A stretch of DNA of 64,000 bases, taken from NCBI GenBank assembly GCA_011009095.1, contig VTPC01001838.1, positions 1 through 64,000 of the forward strand. Reading direction: 5' to 3'. Under the pieces are notes generated by a model that searched no databases, had not been told where the DNA came from, and saw nothing but the letters and a program-made list of their open reading frames with translations. How positions within the stretch are numbered: the first letter of the stretch is position 1; the number at the start of each line of letters is the position of its first letter. Positions 56,390 through 64,000 of the stretch are shown one piece after another. The DNA comes from Ignelater luminosus. Lineage: Eukaryota; Arthropoda; Insecta; Coleoptera; Elateridae. The position numbers were made by a program, and so were the translations under genes.

Positions 56390-57464
56390 GAAAGTTGTTA
56401 TGGCTCGAATGGATGGAAATGGTAAACCTACAAGCACTGATCACAGCTTCTTGTAAAAATTTAACTTCAAGCCAAAAGATTAGGGTGCAGAAATTAATTG
56501 GTCGTTACCAAGATATATTTGCTCCAGATAAAGGACTGACGGATAAAACCAGTGTGGTGATCCATAAGATCAATACGGGAGATGTGCAACCGATACGGCA
56601 ACGTCCAAGAAGGTTACCATGGGCGAATTGAGAAGAAGCGGAAAAAATTATTGAAGATGTGTCATTGAGCCTTCAAACAGCCCTTGGGCATTACCCCTCG
56701 TCTTGGTAAAGAAGAAAGATGGTAGTACACGATTTTGTGTCGACTATAGGCAATTAAATAGTGTCACCAAGAAAGACTCAGAATTGATGACACTTTGAAC
56801 AGTCTGTCTGGTACCAAGTGGTTTTCCACCCTGGATATGAAATGTGAGTATTGGCAGGTTGGAATGGAACCCCCAACATCGAGAGAAGACTGCTTTTACT
56901 ATCGGTTCTGACCTATGGCAGTTTACAGTTATGCCATTTGGTCTGTTACACTCCAGCAACGTTTGAACGATTGATAAAGTTGATCGTGAGAGGCTTGTCT
57001 TGGAAGACCTGTTTAGTTTACCTCGACGATATTATTGTGATTGATCGAACGTTTGAAGAACACGTGAAGAACGTGGAAGATGCATTTCTGAGATTACGTG
57101 GAGGAAATCTGCAGTTGAGTCCAAAGAAATGCAACCTGTTCCAGAAAGAGGTCAAATATCTTGGTCACCTGGTATCCGAAGATGGAGTAGCGGCTGATCC
57201 TGATAAGATTCGTGCGGTCTAAGAATGGCCCTACCTAAAGATAAACACGAGCTTCGAAGTTTTCTGGGTATATGTACTTACTATCGGCGATTCGTCCGTG
57301 TATTTGCAGATATTGCGAAGCCTTTGGTGAGATTGACAGAGGAAGAAGCCGATTGTGAACGAGCCTTTAACGCTCTTAAACGAACTTAGTGACAGCTCCG
57401 ATTTTAAGTTATGCCAGACCGAACGAGCGATTTGTGCTAGATACAGATGCTAGCCAATGTCGTT
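56386..57464 (+). pseudogene. Gypsy reverse transcriptase, decayed, ends at start of RNase H
   Basis: The N-terminal linker reads LIGRYQDIFAPDKGLTDKTS and VQPIRQRPRRLPWA (56490-56630). A damaged palm follows ([13 protein letters not shown] at 56735-56760; FSTLDMKCEYWQV-like at 56822-56855). Then comes CLVYLDDIIVIDRTFEEHVK with YLDD at 57019-57030 holding two catalytic Asp residues. LQLSPKKCNLFQKEVKYLGH and VSEDGVAADPDKIRAV follow, in an open frame of 123 codons (56851-57222). The last readable part is ELRSFLGI-like (57245-57275) and FVLDTDASQC. Stops at 56628 and 57222 and frame changes show decay. Confidence 0.85.
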
Positions 57465-59340
57465 CCGTCCCAAGTTCGCTTTTGCTTCTAGTTGATTATT
57501 CCATTCTTTGACCTTTTTATTTATTTGTCTTTCTGTTGTTGCTACGAGGAAGATGTCATCTGCATAAACTAATTCTTGTGTTGTTAACACAGTTAGGTTT
57601 AGGTATCCTAGGCCTTCTTTTCTGGTTTGGTTTCTGCATTCTTTTACTATCTGGTCCATGTATATTGCAAATAATAACAAGCTGTCACCTTGTTTGATGC
57701 CCCTTTCGATTTTAAATTCTTCTGGTTTTTCCCCATTTAATCTTACTATTCCTGTACTATTTGTATGTATTCTTTTTATGTTTCTCTTTGGTTTGGGAAT
57801 TATTCCTAGCTCTTCTAAGGCTTTCTGTACATATTTTCGTGGGACTTTGCCAAAAGCAGCTTTTAAGTCTACACATGCTCTTTATTTTTCTCTAATATAT
57901 TTCGATTAATGTTCTTATGGTGTACAGTGTGTCCCTGTTTCGATGCTCACTATTGGGATCTGGGAAATTGTAAGAGATACGAGGTCGGTTAAATTAGAAA
58001 AGTTTTGGCTATTTTGGAGATCAGTTTACTTATACTTTTTTTTTTCAAAAATGTTCACGGCTTACTAGATATTTGTTAAAAACGAAATTATCTTATTATT
58101 TTTCTTAATAAAAAGTATTTCCCACTTAGTGTGCCATGGCTTTAAACATATGAAAATCGTTGATTTTTATCAGATAAATTACATTTGTTATGTAACAATT
58201 GCTAAAACAAAACAAAAGACGCTTTTAAGATAATTTACTGAGCATTCACAGATAGCATCAACCTAGCATCTAATGCCCCATAAAAGCGTATTTATTTTGT
58301 TTTACCAATTTTTGCATAACAAATAAATTTCTTTGATAAAACTCCACGACTTTGTGTGTTAGATGTTATGGCACATTATGATGAAAAATGATTTTCACTT
58401 CATAACTCGGTAAAACTTGCTTGTTGGAATATTCTTGTTAGCCCTTTTATTGCTTTTAGTCTTCCGTGCTTTAACATTTCGGCATGAATCCCGTCCTCAC
58501 CAGGTGTTTTCTCACTTTTTGCTTTCGTTAATGCTTCTTCTACTTCATCCTCAGTAATCTCTCTTGCATTTCCCTATTTGTATCTTCTATCTGTATCTCA
58601 TCTTCTTCATTTTTAAATTTAGCTAGTTAGTGTTCTTTCCAAGTTTTAAGTACGCTTTTTGTTTCTGTTTGTAATTCTCCTCTTGAATTCTTTATATTTC
58701 TAACTTTTTGAGTTCTGTTTCCGTTCAGCCTTTTGACTACATTCCAAAACTGTTTCTGGTTTCCTGTATTCAGGAAGGGCTATACTTCAAGGGCTCTTCC
58801 AAATTCTTCCGAGCTATCTTTGCTGGGTTTGGCGTCATTTATTTTTTATGTATGTCCTATTTTGTTCTTATGTATGTTTTCCATGCTTCTTTTGCCACCT
58901 TTACTTTGCTTTTTTACTTCTTCTGTCCACCATTTAATTCTCCTTTGCCCAGGTTTCCGTGTGACTATCTTATAGTTCCACATGTTTCCTGTGCTGCTTC
59001 TGTAATTGCGTTTTAAAAGTTTCTTTATCTATCATCTAGGTCCCATTCGCTTCCGGTGCGTTCTTCATTTTCTGCCAGATCTTCCAATTTTTGTGTTACT
59101 TTTCTTTGGTATTCATGCTTTTTATATTGATGTTTCAATTCCTCTAATTTTATTCTTCTGTATCTTCTTGTTTTGCTTCTCTCTGGTTTTTTAAAGTTTG
59201 TGTCTGCCACCACTAGTCTATGTCTTGTATTAAATCCGCCCCTATTATAAGTTTGACATCTTGTATTGCACTTCGCGTGTTTTTTGTATGTGTTATATGG
59301 TCTATCATGCACAAACATAACAATCTATTTCATTACAGAT
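57465..59340 (-). pseudogene. LINE (RTE/craniofacial-protein-2-like type), inserted in the Gypsy body and split by a MITE
   Basis: Minus-strand order: the end of the endonuclease reads RGGFNTRHRLVVADTNFKKP with RRYRRIKLEELKHQYKKHEY (59025-59230). A degraded linker follows, then a DEVEEALTKAKSEK-like block (58495-58560), GEDGIHAEMLKHGRLKAIKG and LTRIFQQA (58425-58500). The MITE (57925-58415) comes next. After it are a DLKAAFGKVPRKYVQKALEE block (57805-57880), EFKIERGIKQGDS (57690-57730) and LLFAIYMDQIVKECRNQTRK (57620-57680). ELVYADDIFLVATTERQINK holds the catalytic YADD (57520-57580). The reading ends at 57465 in Gypsy sequence. RT motifs between LTRIFQQ and the VDL block are missing. Stops and frame changes make it inactive. 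Confidence 0.85.
57925..58415. mobile_element. Palindromic MITE, copy 2 (truncated)
   Basis: Begins after TA (57923-57924) with CAGTGTGTCCCTGTTTCGAT and follows copy 1 (34174) closely for about 490 bp, sharing TTTAAACATATGAAAATCG, CAATTGCTAAAACAAAAC and TTCATAACTCGGTAAAAC. It stops there and LINE sequence resumes. The right half, including the right inverted end, is missing. Confidence 0.9.
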
Positions 59341-59344
59341 AAGA

Positions 59345-61060
59345 CACATTATAAATTGACCAATTTATGAAAAATTCGTTCCATGATCTTTCTAGTAGAG
59401 AAGGATAAACAAATAAAACGACAATATGGTGGATTTACCTTCAAATTTTTATACCGTAAGTGCGCTTCTCAACGTTAAGGATTCTTTCACTATTAAATCT
59501 GTACTGGAAATCGTATATTATGGTATGTGTCACTCACACCTAAAGCTTCGCGAATTGTGATCTTCCAAAAAAAGATTATTAGGTCAATTTTTGGACTATA
59601 TTGCATATCAAACATACTGCAATCAAGAAACCAGGAAATTTCCAAAAATTACATTTTTATAGTGTCGTTGCTATTAATCATGAAACTGCTAATTTCAAAT
59701 TTCTTGAAAAGTCCACATTTTCCTCATTGATGAAGATAAAAAAGACTCCGGTTACACCACATACAGACCATTGTTACACTTTATTGCCCAAAAAATAAAA
59801 AATATTAAAATTGCTTGCATGTCCATAACGCCATAATTTCCTTAATTGTGCTCAACAGTTACAACAATAATTACGTAATCAGAATATACAAAGCAAACAG
59901 GTGGAACACGTAGTAGTATTTCATGTGCATTTGACTCTAATTTTCTGATAAGGTTCAATGCAAAATTATTTCTGCCACTTTTGTGTTTCATTTCCATTTC
60001 CACCGTACACCCCCCTCCTCATAAACGCATGCAACTCTTTTATAAAATTAAATCACGAATGTATTTCAAACCTTGTTATAGCAATTAGCTATGCATGCGC
60101 GTGCAATAATTATGCCAAAATAAAAGGGGGAAATCCTTGCGTTTGTTGTTAACGCGTATGAAGAAGTAATGTAAGTAAAATCATGAGGAATCCGTTAATT
60201 TTTATTTAATTGTAACTAATCACCTAGTGGTGGTTCTGTAAAACACCAATTCCTATCCGACACGTGTTGTATCAAATAAATTAAGTTTTATAGCTTCGTT
60301 TTATTCCAGTATCACGTTCTAAATCATTCGTTGTACTGCAAGCAATCGACATTAACTAAAGGTTTATAATGCCTTTCGCTAGTTAATTGCGTGGAAGCCT
60401 ACAAAGTTTCAATTTTATGACCTGTCGTTGATAAACATACACACAAGAGAAATTAGAAATTACAACCGAGGGAAGAAGAGAACTTTAATTTGAGAAAAAA
60501 ACATTAAAAAAGTTTCCTCATAAAACTTCCTTTATAAATGTAGCATCAATAATAGTAGTAGTAAGTAGCGTTATATCCTAGGTGGGATATTTTAGAGAAA
60601 TAAAAAAAATTCGGCTCTTTCTAGCATTCATAATTCCCAATCGATCGATATTCTAATCGTGTAATACAAGAAAAATGTCAAAACGGTTATGATAACTGCA
60701 AAGTTGAATTTGACATCTGATTGTATGTATTTTTAACTTTTATGTGCTGATCAACTTTCAAAATTGGCTGTGGGTCACAGTTTTTAAATAGTCCACTAAA
60801 AAGTTAGAAAGAGATGATGATATGAAAGTTTTGCCATGTCATGTCATGTTAATATTAAAGATCCTTCAAGCTATTGTCTCATGAGAATAGATAGAAATAT
60901 TTTAGGGACGTATAATAAAAACAGCTTTTTATGGATACGACTAATTTTGAATTTTCAAACACCGCACCGCAGGAAATTGACGGAGTATATATCACATCAG
61001 TAATAAATTATTAGCTCTTATTGGAAATCTAATGTTAGAATAGGGCTGTGTACTTAAGAA
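59345..61060. other. AT-rich intergenic DNA
   Basis: No gene recognised. A short GTA-rich stretch lies at 60550-60565, and CCACCGTACACCCCCCTCC at 59999. The remainder is A/T-rich. Confidence 0.5.
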
Positions 61061-61069
61061 AAGCTCGAA

Positions 61070-61325
61070 CTATACGTTTGCACAAAAGTGATGATCTGAA
61101 CCTTCTAAAGAATTTTTGTGCAATAACTCTATTTTCTATAACTAGAGAAATATTGCAGCGCGCTATTGATTGAGGTCAATTCAGCATGGATTCGTATCTG
61201 TACCTGGTACATACATTAACACTTCAGTACAGTTGCTTATAAAAAGCTGAAATGGGAAATAAAACATAAATGTCGTAACGAAAGCCTTTGAGGAGTTGCT
61301 CAAGAGTCTTCTCTATCAGCCTTAA
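61070..61325 (+). pseudogene. Possible LINE RT scrap
   Basis: The frame reads HKSDDLNLLKNFCAITLFSI followed by TREILQRAI (61080-61170), resembling the KxGDRxxxxNYRPIxLLSxxxKIxExxI block at the start of LINE RT domains. The block after it (QHGF-like, then KAFEELLKSLLYQP) is weak. Nothing else of an RT is visible, so this is a low-confidence call. Confidence 0.3.
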
Positions 61326-61454
61326 TTTTTTATTTTTTCATTGATTTCGTTTTAAAAAATTTAATTTGAACTTCAAGTATGTATTTACATTACATTTAAA
61401 TATTACAACGCTTGCCTGGTTAAGAAAACCACAGATACAATTTAGTAAATGGCT

Positions 61455-62469
61455 TTATTGTTTTTCAAAATATTCTCCCTTAGCATCAATACACTTTTGC
61501 ATACGCTCAAACCAATTTTCGAAGCATTTTATCCAATCTGAACCTGGTACCTCAGAAACCAACTCCCTAAATGCCTTAATGGCTGCTTCAGCCGAAGAAT
61601 AACACTCACCAAGCATCTTGTTTTTGATCGTCGGGAACAGAAAGAAGGCATTTGGTGTTAGATCAGGCGAATACGGACAATACCACTTCAATTTCACTTT
61701 TCCACTGACTAAAAAGCGACAGTTTGTGAAGCTGTGTGGGCACTTGCATTGTCATAGTGAAGAAGGATGCGCCGATCTGAATTAATTTTTCTGATTTCAC
61801 CGATGCCTTCCGGCAAACTAATTGTTGCGTACCAATCAGCGTTCACAGTTCTTCGATCATCTAAAGCTATGGTTGCCACATGTCCAGAAATACAGAAGAA
61901 GCGAGCGATCATTTGCTTTGCAACACTGCGTAAACGAACAACATCCAAACAGTGGATTGTTGTTTGGTTCCCAGCTCCTATGAGTAGATCCAACTTTCGT
62001 CGCCACTAACAATGTCGTACACTAAATTTGAACGACCTGGATTGAATTTCTTCAGCATTTTTTTGCGCCAATTCCCACGATTCTTCTTTTGAGCTTCACT
62101 CAAATTATGTGGAATTCAGCGACTGCGAAGCTTCCGTACATTTAAATGATCGTGTAAAATCATGTGTATTGCTTTCATGTCAATGCCCAAGGTGACCCCT
62201 ATTTCACAGTATATCACGTGTCGATCTCGTTCAATCATTTCACGCACAGCATCAACGTTAGTGGCAACAGCAGACGTCGATGGACGACCTTCACGAAATT
62301 CATCAGATCAGAAAAAAGAACATTTACGCTGAAACTCAGCAAACTAATTATAAACAGTTCTGTTCGATGGAGCTTCCTCACCAAGCGCCGCATTAAGCCG
62401 TTCGATGGATTGTTTGCTTCGAAAATCGTAAAATATCATTGGTCGAAAATATTCACGCAAGAGTTCCAT
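61455..62469 (-). pseudogene. mariner transposase, nearly full length, inactivated
   Basis: The minus-strand start is MELLREYFRPMIFYDFRSKQ (62469). The N-terminal HTH region continues ERLNAALGEEAPSNRTVYN, then a stop, FAEFQRK, EFREGRPSTSAVATNVDAVR and IYCEIGVTLGIDMKAIHMIL (62160-62350). Then NLSEAQKKNRGNWRKKMLKK and DIVSGDESWIYS (61990-62110; first catalytic Asp in GDES). ALDDRRTVNADWYATISLPE precedes ILLHYDNASAHTASQTVAF (61709-61770; second Asp, with HYDN for the usual HHDN). CPYSPDLTPNAFFLF (61640-61680; third Asp) and WFERMQKCIDAKGEYFEKQ (61455-61515, stop) complete it. About 338 codons, close to the family's ~345. A one-base loss near 61700, a shift near 62000 and at least one stop inactivate it. 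Inverted ends were not found. Confidence 0.9.
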
Positions 62470-62514
62470 TTTTTCACAAAATGACTTTTTTCAAAGCGCT
62501 ATGTAAAGATAAGA

Positions 62515-64000
62515 AAGTTTTTCAAGAAGCCTCATGTACTTGTCTACTTCTGTTTATCCAATGCCCTGCTTGAATACAGTCAAGTATCTGGCGCCCATAA
62601 TTCATTAGATTGATATCGCAATCTAGCTAGCCTGGTCCGTTTCTCTACTTTTTCAGCCCGAACATCCCCAATTCTCAATCCTTGAGATTTAAACCAGAGC
62701 AAGCGAATTATAAATTGTGAGCGACTTCCAGTGCCAATCGCTTTTTCTTGTGCTCGCGGCGCATATCGCATTAGACCTTAACGGTTTTTATCAAAGTACT
62801 CTCGAAGACAATAGTATAAATACTATAAGAAGAAAGCTCGTTTAATATCTTGTTCAAAACCTATTATTTATCATAAAGTTATTACTGGAGAACGGATAGT
62901 TGGGCAAAACAAATTTTTAGAAATTCTTCAAGAATGCTTTCAGCTTTGCATAAAATTTGGAGTACAATATCATCATGCTATCATGAAAAAATCTGCAGTG
63001 GTTTGGTGGTTGGTTCTTTCCACTTGCTTTGGCGCCAGCAAATAGAAAACTGCTTTATTGCTAGTTAATGTTCTTACGATAATATTTGCTACATAGCGGC
63101 GTTGCCTTGTTTCATCGATACAAAATTTCTTTCCAAATTTGCTCCATACTCCATACTTAAATAAAAAAACCTTAAAAAATTGCAAATAAATATACAGGGT
63201 CGTAAAAAAGGCATGTTTTGTTTCTTTCTAGCAGAATTATAAATTTAGCTACACTTTTGTACACGCCGTTAATACTATTTCTTTAGAGCTAATTATGTCA
63301 GCTAAAACTTCTCGAAAAATTGGCTGCACATCATTGCACATTTGGCTGTAATTTATAATTTATTGATGATATGTAGAACGTAAAACTCTTTTGCTGCTTT
63401 AATATAAAATTAGGTTGAGTTGAGAAGTAGAAAAACACCGTTTCTTCACGGACTTGGTAATTTACAACTTCACAAGAATCTATATTTGTCAAACTGTCTA
63501 TTTGGCGGCGTTTCACAACTGTAAAGCTACTTGCTCATTCAACCAATGCAGAAAGTAAATGAAAAGGGCAGGTTTAAGATATAAGTAAACGAATTTATTC
63601 CTAAAGTAAAATTGGAGGATCGTTCCGTCTTTATTACGCTTACACCTTCCATAAAGAATAATGACGTCATATCTATATACATATTTGTAATCTGTAACTT
63701 CAGCCAAATACGAAAAAACGAAACTTGCCTCACTAACTAGTTTTATGGTGTTGCACACATCACAAGCACTTTTTGCTTGGCATACAGATAGATTTTAGTA
63801 CAAAGAAGTCCAGTAATACCTTAAACTCAGTTTTGTCTATTTTCTCGAGCTATTAGTGCCTTTTTGCTTTGCAGCGCAGTAAAGCAAGGGTAACTCTATC
63901 TAGCAACGATCACCAACCAATTTTGATGGTAATCAAAACGTTAAATATTCCTCTGCGCTGCTGAAACTGTCGTTAAACGCACTAATCTATCACCCTTTAG
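62515..64000. other. AT-rich intergenic DNA
   Basis: No gene recognised. The 63-codon minus-strand frame at 62580-62771 reads RIGDVRAEKVEKRTRLARLR and resembles a degraded LINE tail only weakly. At 63194 TATACAGGGTCGTAAAAAAG matches the outer end of the foldback element at 10209 but is not followed by its inner sequence. Confidence 0.5.

Larger units (their letters stand above)
54881..57464 (+). mobile_element. Ty3/Gypsy retrotransposon body, truncated on the right
   Basis: After the LTR and primer binding site the order is gag (54949-55900), protease (55979-56389) and RT (56386-57235), followed by the first residues of RNase H reading FVLDTDASQC (57433-57464). There the sequence switches abruptly to a LINE on the minus strand. 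RNase H, integrase and 3' LTR are missing. No envelope gene is seen. Confidence 0.9.

Overview
The window is AT-rich, non-bacterial DNA from an arthropod, most likely an insect. It has no operons, ribosome binding sites or long intact genes. Its recognisable content is what insect genomes accumulate: mariner and Tc1 transposases, a piggyBac relic, Jockey, R1-like and RTE-like LINEs, Ty3/Gypsy retrotransposons, palindromic MITEs, satellites and CCTAA-type simple repeats. I found no convincing host gene, tRNA, rRNA or CRISPR array. Almost every protein-like stretch is broken by stops or frameshifts, so this looks like a gene-poor, transposon-dense intergenic or heterochromatin-margin region.

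Layout. 1.9-3.3 kb: decayed copy of a multi-copy insect gene family with a cysteine-rich tail. 4.1-5.5 kb: two copies of a 9-bp-period minisatellite around a coiled-coil-like coding remnant. 5.8-6.8 kb: LINE reverse transcriptase (RT) remnant. 9.2 kb: a hairpin. 9.55-12.3 kb: a 60-90 bp satellite interrupted at a TATA site by a 1.23 kb foldback element. 12.36-13.08 kb: RTE-type LINE remnant. 15.6-18.06 kb: largest minisatellite copy, again next to a coiled-coil-like remnant on the same strand. 21.2-21.5 kb: inverted repeat around degenerate CCTAA repeats. 21.5-22.05 kb: piggyBac relic. 22.7-24.07 kb: unidentified coding-like pieces. 24.88-27.8 kb: RNase H-bearing LINE with minisatellite copies on both sides, split by a mariner at one TA. 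30.7-33.3 kb: DNA transposon with inverted ends, containing a Tc1 relic. 33.8-35.1 kb: LINE tail and a palindromic MITE. 36.9-37.65 kb: a second palindromic element with a transposase scrap in its loop. 40.1-42.0 and 47.5-47.9 kb: arrays of a ~165 bp satellite, the first split by a mariner. 43.9-44.45 kb: unidentified coding-like exon. 48.4-49.5 kb: Gypsy pol relic. 49.9-52.7 kb: nearly full-length Jockey LINE. 54.6-57.46 kb: Gypsy element with its 5' LTR, cut off by a second LINE (57.46-59.34 kb) that carries a truncated second copy of the 34 kb MITE. 61.4-62.5 kb: nearly full-length mariner relic.

The genes do not form a pathway. The region is a stack of nested insertions whose order can often be read directly. 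The least explained item is the dispersed family at 4.7-5.5 and 15.6-18.06 kb, where coiled-coil-like sequence is followed on the same strand by a 9-bp minisatellite that reads as Gly-X-Y and ends in a shared non-repetitive tail.
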